This document shows positions 8,960 to 18,063 of a stretch of 64,000 nt of DNA, one piece after another. The DNA comes from Nostoc sp. NIES-4103. Lineage in GTDB: Bacteria > Cyanobacteriota > Cyanobacteriia > Cyanobacteriales > Nostocaceae. The translations under genes were made by a program, and so were the position numbers. Where the stretch lies: NCBI RefSeq assembly GCF_002368335.1, contig NZ_AP018288.1, positions 6,265,014-6,329,013 on the forward strand, in the 5' to 3' direction. The notes below the pieces were generated by a model. That model was given only the letters and a program-made list of their open reading frames with translations. It was not told the origin of the DNA and did no database searches. The number at the start of each line of letters is the position of its first letter. Positions within the stretch are counted from its first letter, which is position 1.

Positions 8960-10212
8960 TTGGCAGAATTATCTTGCAACACGGTTTTTGAGACAATCCT
9001 GGTTTTCTTGCGATCGCTTTCCGATAAATCTCCACCAGATTGTAATTGAGTCGCAGAAGTTTGCAACACCGTCGCCGCGCTTGTATCTCCCATTTGCAAA
9101 GCAGTTTTCGCAGCAGTTTGCAACATGGTAGCAGCACCAGCGCGATCGCCTTGTTGCAATTTTGTTTCGGCTAATTGGGTTTGGCGATATTTGGCTAATG
9201 CCAAAATCGACTTTTGCACTTGAGGATCGAGGTCTGGCTGGTAAACCCTGACAACATTGGCATAAACGGGGATATTAGCAGTTTTCAACCCGATTTGATT
9301 CTGGCTGGGGTCATCGTAGCGGACTTGTACATTGGCGATCGCTTGTTTACCTTCTGGCAACTGTCCCAAATAAATATTAGCCAAAATCACCCGTTGTGCG
9401 TCTTTCATTAAATCCCCCAGACGGATGGCAAACCGTCCATCGGTTTCTTGTTGCACTGGTAATTCAATGGTATCTGGTGCAACTTGGGCGATGGGTTTGA
9501 GTTCCGCTAGCCGGACATTGGGCATGAGGGAGAATAACAAATAAGCATTAGTCAATCCCACTGTTTGCATTCGGCTGAACAGGCGGCTAAACTCATGCAC
9601 TGCCTGATCGGGTTTTTGAATATAAGATAAAGTTCCCAAGCCTGCATCAGCGATTTTTTCTAAAATATCTTGGTTCCAATTGTCGCCAAAACCCAAAGTG
9701 TTCAAAGTCAAATTATAGCCAGTAGCCACTTGGGCGAATTTCAAGCATCGATTATTGTCACCGTGTTCATTTTCCCCATCGGTTAACAAAAAGGCTTGAG
9801 AAATCGTGTCTTTTCTGCCCTTTGCTAATTCCTCAATACCCAAGCGTAAGCCTTCATCAATGGCAGTACCGCCATCAGCAGACAAGCGGTTAATTTGGTT
9901 TTTAATTTGCTCTGGGTTTTGGATAATTTGATTAGGTATTAAGACTTTCGCCCGATGATCGAACACTACAACACTCAGGCGATCGCCAGGATTGAGTTTG
10001 TCAACCAGTTGATTTGCTGCTTTTTTGACATTTTCTAGCGGTCGCCCATTCATCGAACCACTATGGTCGAGAATTAAGCATAAATTTAGCGGCACATTCC
10101 GGTCGAGATTTTCTGCGATCGCAGAAATCGAAATTGCTAACTGACGTTGACTACTGTGTTGATTTGCGTCTAAATTAGCATCATTGAGGACAGGCTGTAA
10201 GTTAACTCTCAT
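8956..10212 (-). CDS. VWA domain-containing protein (first of tandem pair)
   Basis: A 418-aa cytoplasmic protein closely related along its full length to the gene behind it. MIDAS elements are DHSGSM (about residue 50), GGTAIDEG and LLTDGENEHGD. The C-terminal third has the same helical repeats (QTQLAETKLQQGDRAGAATML...AATVLQTSATQLQ). The strong similarity and ATGA junction mean a tandem duplication that kept both reading frames intact. Similar cyanobacterial proteins are often called VWA proteins without known function. No AAA/MoxR ATPase, phosphatase or kinase gene accompanies them here. Confidence 0.88.
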   Translation of the reverse strand: MRVNLQPVLNDANLDANQHSSQRQLAISISAIAENLDRNVPLNLCLILDHSGSMNGRPLENVKKAANQLVDKLNPGDRLSVVVFDHRAKVLIPNQIIQNPEQIKNQINRLSADGGTAIDEGLRLGIEELAKGRKDTISQAFLLTDGENEHGDNNRCLKFAQVATGYNLTLNTLGFGDNWNQDILEKIADAGLGTLSYIQKPDQAVHEFSRLFSRMQTVGLTNAYLLFSLMPNVRLAELKPIAQVAPDTIELPVQQETDGRFAIRLGDLMKDAQRVILANIYLGQLPEGKQAIANVQVRYDDPSQNQIGLKTANIPVYANVVRVYQPDLDPQVQKSILALAKYRQTQLAETKLQQGDRAGAATMLQTAAKTALQMGDTSAATVLQTSATQLQSGGDLSESDRKKTRIVSKTVLQDNSAK

Positions 10213-10462
10213 AACGAAACTTCCTAGATAAGATACACATATATATAAATAACTTCAAAGCGTAACATCAGTGTTACGGAAAACCCAGCCAACACATATC
10301 CATTAATAATTTCGGATAATATATTCAGAATATCTTAGTAGCCACCCCTTGGCAGATGCTTAGTCTTTTTACCCACTAGGGAGAAATCCGAACTTGAACA
10401 AAGCTGGCATCACGCTAGGATGTATTACAGTTAACGGCATAATTTCAGGCGAATCAGTTGCT

Positions 10463-11125
10463 ATGGACATTTCCCCCATCAAGGCTGTTCAAGCCCCCTA
10501 TTACGGCGATAATTTCTACCGGACACCGCCGCCAGATTTGCCTTCCTTGTTATTAAAGGAAAGAATTGTCTATCTGGGAATGCCACTGGTGCCTGCTGTA
10601 ACGGAATTGATCGTGGCCGAACTACTGTACTTGCAGTCCGACGACCCCGAAAAGCCGATTAAAATTTATATCAACTCCACCGGCACATCCGGTTATAGTG
10701 GCGATCCTATTGGCTTTGAAACCGAAGCCTTTGCCATCTATGACACCATAAAATACATCAAGCCCCCCATCTACACCATCTGCCTTGGTTCGGCAATGGG
10801 TATGGCAGCAATGTTACTCAGTGCTGGCACAAAAGGTTGCCGCGCTAGTTTGCCTCATTCCACCATTATCCTGCACCAACCCAAGAGCTACGCCCAAGGT
10901 CAAGCCACGGATATTCAAATTCGGGCGAAGGAAGTTTTGGCAAATAAAGCCTCAATGGTTGATATCCTACATCGCACCACCGGACAGCCCCCAGAAAAAA
11001 TTACCAAAGATATGGATCGGCTGTTCTACATGACACCATACCAAGCGAAGGAATACGGGCTGATTGACAGAGTTTTTGAAAAAGAAGAACTCGCAAATCC
11101 TCCACTCCCGGCTAGTGTCCTTTAA
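10463..11125 (+). CDS. clpR: ClpR, non-catalytic Clp protease subunit
   Basis: ClpP-fold subunit (220 aa from the ATG at 10463). The catalytic serine of the GLAASMGS box is replaced: the protein reads GSAMGMAAM, with Gly at the Ser position. His is kept in ILHQPKS, but the catalytic Asp (RDFF in ClpP) is Leu in DRLFYM. Loss of Ser and Asp marks ClpR, which co-assembles with a catalytic ClpP in cyanobacteria and plastids. MDISPIKAVQAPYYG fits the family start; an upstream TTG at 10394, preceded by GGAG, would add 23 residues. The catalytic clpP follows about 107 bp downstream, so the ring partner is next door. Confidence 0.93.
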   Translation: MDISPIKAVQAPYYGDNFYRTPPPDLPSLLLKERIVYLGMPLVPAVTELIVAELLYLQSDDPEKPIKIYINSTGTSGYSGDPIGFETEAFAIYDTIKYIKPPIYTICLGSAMGMAAMLLSAGTKGCRASLPHSTIILHQPKSYAQGQATDIQIRAKEVLANKASMVDILHRTTGQPPEKITKDMDRLFYMTPYQAKEYGLIDRVFEKEELANPPLPASVL

Positions 11126-11232
11126 ATTCAGTTAGGAGTTATGAGTTATGAGTTATGAGTTATAGAAAACTCCTTATTCCTAACTTTTAACTCTCTCATC
11201 GCCCCCAGTCTATTAATATCGGAGTAACGAAA

Positions 11233-11826
11233 ATGCCTATAGGCGTTCCTAAAGTTCCTTACCGGATGCCCGGAGGACAATATACAGATTGGATTAGCAT
11301 CTACGATCGCCTTTACCGGGAACGGATTATTTTCCTAGGGCGAGATATTGATGATGAGATTGCCAACCAAATCATCGCTGTAATGCTGTATTTGGATTCG
11401 GACGATCCAGGCAAAGATATTTATTTATACATCAATTCGCCTGGTGGTATGGTGACATCTGGCTTGGCGATTTATGACACCATGCAACATATCAAGTCAG
11501 ATGTTGTAACTATTTGTGTAGGTTTAGCTGCTTCAATGGGGTCTTTCCTATTGTCAGCTGGCACTAAAGGCAAACGCATGGCATTGCCCCATTCTCGGAT
11601 CATGATTCACCAGCCTTCTGGCGGCACTCGTGGACAAGCAACGGATATCGAAATTGAAGCTAGAGAGATTCTGCGGATTCGTAACCAGCTCAATGAAATT
11701 TATGCTCACAACACGGGACAAACTATCGCCAAGATTGAAAAAGATATGGATCGCGACTTTTTCATGTCTGCCCAAGAGGCGAAGGAATACGGCTTAATTG
11801 ACCGTGTAATTGAGGAACGCCCGTAG
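11233..11826 (+). CDS. clpP: ATP-dependent Clp protease proteolytic subunit (ClpP3 type)
   Basis: Serine protease of the Clp system in the cytosol (197 aa). The triad is intact: Ser in GLAASMGSFLL, His in MIHQPSGG and Asp in DRDFFMS. It starts MPIGVPKVPYRMPGG after GGAGTAACGAAA, which contains a ribosome site. Placed directly after clpR, it is most likely the ClpP3 paralogue of the ClpP3/ClpR core (neighbour-based inference). A short tandem-repeat stretch lies between the two genes (about 11132-11200), but co-transcription is likely. A long repeat block begins at the stop codon. Confidence 0.94.
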   Translation: MPIGVPKVPYRMPGGQYTDWISIYDRLYRERIIFLGRDIDDEIANQIIAVMLYLDSDDPGKDIYLYINSPGGMVTSGLAIYDTMQHIKSDVVTICVGLAASMGSFLLSAGTKGKRMALPHSRIMIHQPSGGTRGQATDIEIEAREILRIRNQLNEIYAHNTGQTIAKIEKDMDRDFFMSAQEAKEYGLIDRVIEERP

Positions 11827-12005
11827 GATTGGGGAGTGGGGAGTAGGGAGTAGGGAGTAGGGAGTAGGGAGTAGGGGGGATGAGGGAGATGAGGAGGATG
11901 AGGGAGATGAGGGAGATGAGGGAGAACATTTACCATGCCCCATTCCCAATTCCCAATTCCCAATTCCCAATTCCCAATTCCCAATTCCCAATTGCCCATT
12001 CCCTA
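11827..12005. repeat. Short tandem repeat block behind clpP
   Basis: Consecutive runs of GGGAGTA (about 11834-11875), GATGAGGGA/GATGAGGAG 9-mers (about 11879-11926) and CAATTCC heptamers (about 11944-11998). They give spurious ORFs on the minus strand with PHLPHLPHP or GNWELGIG repeats, which I do not count as genes. Confidence 0.9.
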
Positions 12006-12115
12006 GAAAAACTGTCAAATTTGAACTATAAATTAGTAGATTAGTCTTTATTATTAAAACCTCAAGCTAAAAGCTGATAGCTGATAGCTAAATATTTGAA
12101 AGCTAAGAGATCAAA

Positions 12116-12745
12116 ATGGATCTTGGAGATTGCTACCGTTTATTGGGATTAAGGTCAGGGGCTTCTTTTGGCGACATAAAAGCGTCTTATAGACGCCTGG
12201 CTCAACAATATCATCCCGATATCAACCCAGATGACGCAAAAGCTAAAGATAAATTTATTGCCTTGACAGAGGCTTACAGATTGCTTTTGACAGTTGTACC
12301 GCAAGAGGAGACAACCCAGCGAACAAGTAAATCCCCTGCATCTGGGACTGATGGTAAAGCGACAAAGGCTACTCGCCAAGAAAAAGCACCCAAAACCACG
12401 GTGACAGCCGAAAAGCCACCGACACCAAAGCCGCCTAATATTGTGGAAATAGAACAGCGGTTAAAGTGGAAGACTTATGAGCAACTGCAACGGTTTTTAA
12501 AAGAAAAACGATTTCCCCAAGCGATCGCACTGGCGGAAGCTTTAGCAGAACGTTTACCAAAAGACGCGGAAGTACGCCAATGGCAAGCAGTCGCCTATCA
12601 AATTTGGGGAAGGGCGCTAATTAGCGAAAATCAACTACTCAAAGCCCGAATTTATCTCAAAAAAGCCCTAAAAACAGACCCTAACAACAAAACTTTGTGG
12701 CTTGAGGTACAGCGGGACTTTCAACGGTTAGAGCAAACTTTTTAA
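12116..12745 (+). CDS. J-domain protein with TPR-like C-terminus
   Basis: A 209-aa DnaJ-type co-chaperone. The N-terminal J domain (residues 1-65) has the invariant HPD in YHPDINPDDAKAKDKF and a helix start of DCYRLLGL. A basic, Pro/Lys-rich linker (about 70-110) follows, then helical repeats (FPQAIALAEALAERLPKDAEVRQW and ALISENQLLKARIYLKKALKTDPNN) like one to two TPR units. It lacks the zinc-finger and C-terminal domains of DnaJ, so it is a class III J protein. It likely stimulates an Hsp70; a dnaK lies 10 kb away but the specific partner is unknown. Confidence 0.9.
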   Translation: MDLGDCYRLLGLRSGASFGDIKASYRRLAQQYHPDINPDDAKAKDKFIALTEAYRLLLTVVPQEETTQRTSKSPASGTDGKATKATRQEKAPKTTVTAEKPPTPKPPNIVEIEQRLKWKTYEQLQRFLKEKRFPQAIALAEALAERLPKDAEVRQWQAVAYQIWGRALISENQLLKARIYLKKALKTDPNNKTLWLEVQRDFQRLEQTF

Positions 12746-12862
12746 AAGTTAGGAGTTAGGAGTTAGAAGTTAGGAGTTGAAGAATTATCTCTCTCATCTC
12801 CCTCATCCCCCTCATCCTCCTCATCCTCCTCATCCCCCTCATCTTTCTATCCCCCCATCCCC
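12746..12862. repeat. Short tandem repeats between convergent genes
   Basis: GTTAGGA units (about 12748-12778) followed by CTCATCCCC/CTCATCCTC 9-mers (about 12796-12845) fill the gap between the convergent J-protein and mltA genes. Confidence 0.85.
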
Positions 12863-14161
12863 CTATCTCCCCTTTGGCTTCAGCAACAGATAATATAGAT
12901 GTCCATTACTCACTGTGACACCAGCGCGATCGCCTGCTAATTTGCCAGTACCTAAAAAATAATCTACTCTCCCTGCACCTTTAATTGCACCTCCCGCATC
13001 TTGGTCTAAAACATAGCGGCTGACAACCCGATGTTCCATTTTGCCGTTAGCATCGGCAAAGGGAATGGCAGCACGAATTAAAGCTAAAGCACCAGGAGGC
13101 ATGAGAGATTTATCGGTGGCAATGGAACGTTCTGCTGTGACTGGTACGTTAATGGAACCTTGTGCTGGCGCCCCGTGGTTTTCTTGAAAAAACACAAAGC
13201 TGGGGTCGCGGGGAATATAAATATTTAATTGTTGGGGATATTTGGTAAAATAGTCGAGAATAATGGGCATAGTCATGCCTTCTAGCGGTAATTTGCCATC
13301 GTTTGCTAGTTCTCGCCCAATACTTTTGTAATTATAAGCAGTGTGACCTGCATAACCAATTGTTGTCTGAGTGCCATCTGTTAGTTGCAGACGGGCTGAA
13401 CCTTGAATTTGAGCTAAATATGGTTCGAGGCGATCGCGAAACCAAAATAACTCTAATCCCTTAAGCTTGCCTTTTGCTGCTTGTAAACCATCTGCTCCCT
13501 CTAATTCTAAGCGTGTCGGATGAGGCTTAGACCAAAAGTCTAAATCAAGCGGTAATCGATAAACAGGATAGCGAAACTCCGCTGTAGGAACGCGACTGGC
13601 TAAATAAAGTGGTTCGTAGTAAGCAGTAAATAAAACCGAACCTTTGTCGTCTTTGCCGACTGACTGGTAAAAAACAAACTCTCGTTCGATAGCTTTGTGT
13701 AATTCTGTTGCAGAATTGGTTTTGAGTAAGAGTTCGCGGAATCTTTTTAAACTATGCAAAACGCGATCGCGTGTAATTCCAGCCACCTGATATTTTTGGT
13801 AAGCAGCGATCGCATTAGAGGTTTGCAAATATTGTAGACTGCGATCGATAGCTGTCACCAATGCTTTTTTATTCGGTAATTGATTATTTTCTCCCTGATC
13901 AAGAACCTCATCCAAACAAGAAGTATCATCTTGACAACAACTAACTGCTGATCTTTGGATAAGTATTGGTAGTTTTGGTAGTTGTTGATTTTTAGTAGAT
14001 ATATTTTGTGGTTGGGTTTGCAACGACACTGGAATATCCCACTTATTCACCCGACATTCTGCTGGACTAACTTCTCGATTGGCTACAGCTTGCATACGTG
14101 CCAGAAAAATCAACAGAATTACAGGTAAGCTAATGCCAATAGCTGCTAGTTGCTTTCTCAT
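12863..14161 (-). CDS. mltA: Membrane-bound lytic murein transglycosylase A
   Basis: Lytic transglycosylase (432 aa) that cleaves the glycan strand of peptidoglycan outside the plasma membrane. An N-terminal membrane anchor (residues 8-25) is present without a lipobox. The MltA domain runs from about 165 (FTAYYEPLYLASR...YPVYRLPLD) to 330, and the C-terminal 3D domain has RYVLDQDAGGAIKGAGRVDY with the conserved aspartates, including the catalytic one. The region between the anchor and about residue 110 is variable, with a CCQDDTSC cysteine cluster that I cannot interpret. Confidence 0.92.
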   Translation of the reverse strand: MRKQLAAIGISLPVILLIFLARMQAVANREVSPAECRVNKWDIPVSLQTQPQNISTKNQQLPKLPILIQRSAVSCCQDDTSCLDEVLDQGENNQLPNKKALVTAIDRSLQYLQTSNAIAAYQKYQVAGITRDRVLHSLKRFRELLLKTNSATELHKAIEREFVFYQSVGKDDKGSVLFTAYYEPLYLASRVPTAEFRYPVYRLPLDLDFWSKPHPTRLELEGADGLQAAKGKLKGLELFWFRDRLEPYLAQIQGSARLQLTDGTQTTIGYAGHTAYNYKSIGRELANDGKLPLEGMTMPIILDYFTKYPQQLNIYIPRDPSFVFFQENHGAPAQGSINVPVTAERSIATDKSLMPPGALALIRAAIPFADANGKMEHRVVSRYVLDQDAGGAIKGAGRVDYFLGTGKLAGDRAGVTVSNGHLYYLLLKPKGR

Positions 14162-14174
14162 CTAAAAATTGGTT

Positions 14175-14360
14175 ATTAGTCAGTTGTCAGTTGTCGTTTG
14201 TCAGTTGTCAGTTGTCAGTTGTCAGTTGTCATTAGTCCCCATTCCCCAGTCCCCAGTCCCCAGTCCCCAGTCTCCAGTCCCCAGTCCCCATTGCCCCTAA
14301 TCCCCACTCCCTTACGGTCGTGGGGGCCCCGAGTTCCCCAGTCCCCAGTCCCCAATCCCC
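14175..14360. repeat. CAGTTGT and CCCCAGT heptamer repeats
   Basis: CAGTTGT units (about 14180-14230) and CCCCAGT units (about 14240-14358). Inside lies the non-repetitive insert TTACGGTCGTGGGGGCCCCG (14313-14332), and the composite around it (about 14279-14343) occurs again at about 59672-59736. Confidence 0.85.
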
Positions 14361-15694
14361 TATTCATTCATATTACGGTAGGTAGCAACAGCAGAAGGCG
14401 ATATGCGGTTTAAGTAGCGGAATATCCAATATTTAAAAATAGTATCTAAAATCACTGGAAATGTAGCAATAAATAAGAAGATAAAATCTCGATTTGCTGG
14501 TAATCCCCAGTGACGCGATATCCCTTCTAGAATTACTTCCCAGCCATGGGGAGAGTGGAATCCTACAAAGACATCAGTAAACAAAATGATAATAAATGCT
14601 TTAGCACTGTCACTTAAACCATAGACCACATGATCAATAAAATCCTTAAATACCATAATAGAAGACTTGCTGACAACTAATAACCAAATAAAGGCAGCAA
14701 CAGCGAAAATATCAGCAAAAACATTTTTAATTGCATTGGCGCTTTCGACACGAAATTCTTCAGCTATTTCACTAGCTTTTTCTTTTAACTTATTTTCCAA
14801 CTCTTCTGGATATAACGGTGATGCATTGGTAATAAAACTTTGAAATTTAATTTCTTCTTCAAACCTTTGTAGCTTTCGTAGTGCTTCTTCTTCCATTTCC
14901 TCATTGAGGAAAACTTCTTCTGTTTCGGGGCTTCTAAAATGCTGAACAATTGGCCCTACCACTAATGTTTTAGCTATTTGATGAGTTAACAAAGGTACTA
15001 TAATTAGTAGTAAAATAAATCTAATCGATATTATTGTTCTTTTTTGAGCTTGACGGAAATTTTTAACAACATCTTCTTCCGAATTTGGATCTAATTCAAT
15101 TTGCAAACGAGTAATAGTATTTAAAATTGACCGAGGCAATATTCCTGTTGTATCAACTTTCCGAAACTTTTTTGGATTTAGTTCTCTATTTTGATTTGCT
15201 AACTTAGGCTGTAATGGTTGAGTGACTGCTCGATCAACTTGTAAAATTTGTGGTCTATCTACTATCGGTTTATCTACTATAGGGGGAGAAGTAGTTTCTA
15301 TAGCAAAGTTGGTGTATTTTGATATGACTTCATCAATGAATCTTAATTTTTCTAAAATTAAGGAAGTACTGGGATATTCTATACCTGCTTTATGGGCTGC
15401 TTTTTGATGAGATTCGTTTGAGAACCAGCGGCTAGCTTTAAACTCTGTCAGTCGCATTTGAGCAATTTTCAATTGCTTTTTCAAGTCTGACTCAAAATAA
15501 TCCATCACACTATTGCTGTGGATAGTTGATTTGTAGTCTATTTTCTGGCCATTAAAATGCTCATCCTCTATTGCCTTAATTTGTAATGCAGCCTGGTAAG
15601 CTTGTTCCAGAGAACGTTCTGGGGTCTGTAAATACCATCGGTAAGCAGATAGCAAAAAAGAGTATATTTTTTGGCTAAAAACAGAATTTTTCAT
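14360..15694 (-). CDS. pxcA: Proton extrusion protein PxcA (CemA-like)
   Basis: Membrane protein needed for light-induced proton extrusion in cyanobacteria, homologous to plastid CemA. It has a long cytoplasmic N-terminus with the cyanobacterial PxcA signature (AYRWYLQTPERSLEQAY) and four C-terminal transmembrane helices: near IRFILLLIIVPLLTHQIA, NVFADIFAVAAFIWLLVVS, FIIILFTDVFVGFHSPHGWE and IFLFIATFPVILDTIFKYWI, ending RYLNRISPSAVATYRNMNE. I prefer the ATG at 15694; a TTG three codons upstream is possible. Length (444 aa) is usual. The minus-strand gene faces away from the helicase-like gene at 15749. Confidence 0.93.
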   Translation of the reverse strand: MKNSVFSQKIYSFLLSAYRWYLQTPERSLEQAYQAALQIKAIEDEHFNGQKIDYKSTIHSNSVMDYFESDLKKQLKIAQMRLTEFKASRWFSNESHQKAAHKAGIEYPSTSLILEKLRFIDEVISKYTNFAIETTSPPIVDKPIVDRPQILQVDRAVTQPLQPKLANQNRELNPKKFRKVDTTGILPRSILNTITRLQIELDPNSEEDVVKNFRQAQKRTIISIRFILLLIIVPLLTHQIAKTLVVGPIVQHFRSPETEEVFLNEEMEEEALRKLQRFEEEIKFQSFITNASPLYPEELENKLKEKASEIAEEFRVESANAIKNVFADIFAVAAFIWLLVVSKSSIMVFKDFIDHVVYGLSDSAKAFIIILFTDVFVGFHSPHGWEVILEGISRHWGLPANRDFIFLFIATFPVILDTIFKYWIFRYLNRISPSAVATYRNMNE

Positions 15695-15748
15695 TGTAGG
15701 CAATCATCCAGCATTTATTGGTGATTCTTAACCCTAAGTTAACGCACA

Positions 15749-18025
15749 ATGTATACTAACAAATTTACTAGGAGTTGGTTTGTGCTTTCTTATTCTGTTT
15801 GGATTGTGGGCAGTAGCCGCAGTGGTAAGACTACTCGGTTATTAGAGCATTTTTGTCAATGGTTACAAAATGACAACCATGAGCCAGAATTATTTTATAC
15901 TAAAAATGGTGTAAAGAAAGAAGGTACTAGCTTAGGAAAATCTTTGTATCTTCACAAAACAGAGCCAGGAGTTTTAGTGCTGGCTGCCAATGATGAAAAT
16001 CGCCGAGAATTAGGCGATAAAATTGTCACAGCTACATTAGGGAAATATCCTGTTCGTGCTAAGACTATTCTAGGTTTTTTTCAAGATGAAGTTATTTTAT
16101 TTTGGCCTTTATTAATTCAGTTGTTGAATCTGAAAGCACAATTTCCGGTTAGGTTACGCCCAGAAACAGAGCAAGAATTAGCAACAAAACTCTGGCGTTC
16201 TCAATTAGATGAAGCAACTATTAGCCGTGCTGGAGTAAATGAGTATCGCTTAGTGCGGAGCATTTTGGATATATTACAATTAGCAGCTTACAGTGGCACA
16301 CATTGTGAAGATATTGCTAAGATTTTGCAAAGAGGTTTACAGGAAAATACCTTAAATTTAGAGCCAGAATTTCTAGCGTCATTGCTAAGAGATTGGCGTA
16401 ACTGGTGTTTAGAGAGAGGATTACTAACTTATGGGATTATTACCGAACTCTACACCCAGCACTTATTAAGCGATCGCAATTACCAACAACGCCTGACTCA
16501 ACGTTACCAGGCGGTGCTAGCAGATGATGTAGATGAATATCCTGGGGTAGCGCGTCATTTATTCGATTTTCTCTTGGATCAAGGTGCAGTGGGGGCATTT
16601 AGTTATAATCCTGATGGTGCAGTGCGTCTGGGATTGGGGGCAGACCCCAACTACCTAGAAGGGTTAGCAGGACGTTGTCGTATAGAAAGCTTGACCAAGC
16701 CACCCGTAAGAACTTTAGCGGATAGACTGGCTACACCAATGGCGGAATTGGTCACAGAATCGATGGTGCTGTCAACTTTACCAGATACAGTGCAGTCGAT
16801 TCAAACGACTTCCCGCGCTCAATTGTTGCGGCAAACAGCAGAAGTGATCGTTAATGCCATCAAATCAGGGCAAGTACAAGCAGACCAAGTAGCAATTATT
16901 GCACCAGGTTTAGATGCGATCGCTCGTTATACTATAGTAGAAATCCTCAACAAGCAAAACATCCTCGTAGAGTCCCTTAACGACCAACGCCCGCTAATTA
17001 GTTCACCCGTCATCCGAGCATTACTCACCATGCTAGCTTTAGTGTATCCCGGATTAGGTCGTCTAGTAGACCGGGATGCCGTAGCAGAGATGCTTGTAGT
17101 CTTAAGTAGAAGACAACAACCACCAGAAAACTCTTTAGAACTTAATACTAACTCCGCATTCAGCACTGACATCGACCCAGTACGCGCTGGATTAATCGCA
17201 GATTACTGCTTTGTACCCCATCCCGACCGCCCCAACTTGCTGCCAGTGACAACCTTCGAGCGCTGGGATAGAATCGGCTATGCAGCTAGTAATGCCTATA
17301 GTCAGATATTAGACTGGTTAGACAAACAGCGATCGCAACAAGAACTGCGACTGATTCCCAGCCCTATTTCCCTATTAGATAGGGCAATTCAGCAATTTTT
17401 GTGGAATGGTAGCAATTTACCCTATGACCAACTAGCAGCACTACGAGAATTACTAGAAACTGCCCAACACTATTGGGAAATAGATACTAGACTTAAACAA
17501 ACTAATTCCCAACTCAAAATTCAAGATTCAGAATTATCTCCCTCATCCCCCTCATCCCCCTCATCCCCCTCATCTCCCTCATCGCCCCAATCAGCACTTG
17601 CCGAATTCATTCAACTACTACGGCGTGGTACTATCACCGCTAACCCCTATCCCTTACGTCCCATTGGCCCAGCCAGAAAGGCTGTCACCTTAGCAACAAT
17701 TTTCCAATACCGTTCTAGTAGAAGATTTCACCGTTGGCATTTTTGGCTGGATGCTGGTTCCCCGCTGTGGGCAAAAGGCGGTGCAGCTACTTTATTCGCT
17801 GCGCCATTTTTCTTGCAAGATAGGTTAGGAGAACCTTGGACAGCAGAAGATGAAAAAATGGCAGAGTCAGAAAGACTAAGAAGGATTTTGGCAGATTTGC
17901 TTTCTCGTGTTTCTGATAAAGTTTATTTGTGTCACAGCGATTTAGCTGTGAATGGGCAAGAACTATTAGGGCCGCTGTTACCTTTAGTACATGCTTGCGT
18001 ACCATTTGAAGTGTCTGTTAATTGA
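15749..18025 (+). CDS. P-loop helicase-like protein (UvrD/AddB-related)
   Basis: A 758-aa protein resembling a superfamily I helicase. Walker A is GSSRSGKTTR (about residues 22-31), a motif-II-like box reads LADDVDEYPG (about 251), and a C-terminal RecA-like part includes ADQVAIIAPGLDAIARY and LISSPVIRALLTMLALVYPG, like motifs IV-V. Two oddities: motif II has DEYP instead of the usual DEaQ/DExQ type, and residues about 598-613 are an (SPS)n run coded by in-frame CCCCCTCAT repeats. Cyanobacterial homologues are annotated as recombinase or ATP-dependent helicase-like, to my recollection. ATPase or helicase activity is not demonstrable from sequence. Confidence 0.7.
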   Translation: MYTNKFTRSWFVLSYSVWIVGSSRSGKTTRLLEHFCQWLQNDNHEPELFYTKNGVKKEGTSLGKSLYLHKTEPGVLVLAANDENRRELGDKIVTATLGKYPVRAKTILGFFQDEVILFWPLLIQLLNLKAQFPVRLRPETEQELATKLWRSQLDEATISRAGVNEYRLVRSILDILQLAAYSGTHCEDIAKILQRGLQENTLNLEPEFLASLLRDWRNWCLERGLLTYGIITELYTQHLLSDRNYQQRLTQRYQAVLADDVDEYPGVARHLFDFLLDQGAVGAFSYNPDGAVRLGLGADPNYLEGLAGRCRIESLTKPPVRTLADRLATPMAELVTESMVLSTLPDTVQSIQTTSRAQLLRQTAEVIVNAIKSGQVQADQVAIIAPGLDAIARYTIVEILNKQNILVESLNDQRPLISSPVIRALLTMLALVYPGLGRLVDRDAVAEMLVVLSRRQQPPENSLELNTNSAFSTDIDPVRAGLIADYCFVPHPDRPNLLPVTTFERWDRIGYAASNAYSQILDWLDKQRSQQELRLIPSPISLLDRAIQQFLWNGSNLPYDQLAALRELLETAQHYWEIDTRLKQTNSQLKIQDSELSPSSPSSPSSPSSPSSPQSALAEFIQLLRRGTITANPYPLRPIGPARKAVTLATIFQYRSSRRFHRWHFWLDAGSPLWAKGGAATLFAAPFFLQDRLGEPWTAEDEKMAESERLRRILADLLSRVSDKVYLCHSDLAVNGQELLGPLLPLVHACVPFEVSVN
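17535..17588 (+). repeat. In-frame 9-bp tandem repeat inside the helicase-like gene
   Basis: About six units of the CCCTCATCC type, the same 9-mer that fills intergenic spaces in this window. Nine is a multiple of three, so the array is translated as SPSSPSSPS without breaking the frame. Confidence 0.9.
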
Positions 18026-18063
18026 TATAGATGATATAATCTGCGTCCAAAATATTACTGTTT

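Noticed and set aside
10045..10393. Operon of VWA genes with clpR
   Set aside because: They are divergent; the 180-bp gap contains both promoters.
11706..12018. ORFs of 74-97 aa with GNWELGIG or PHLPHLPHP repeats
   Set aside because: Translations of tandem repeats overlapping clpP; no coding character.
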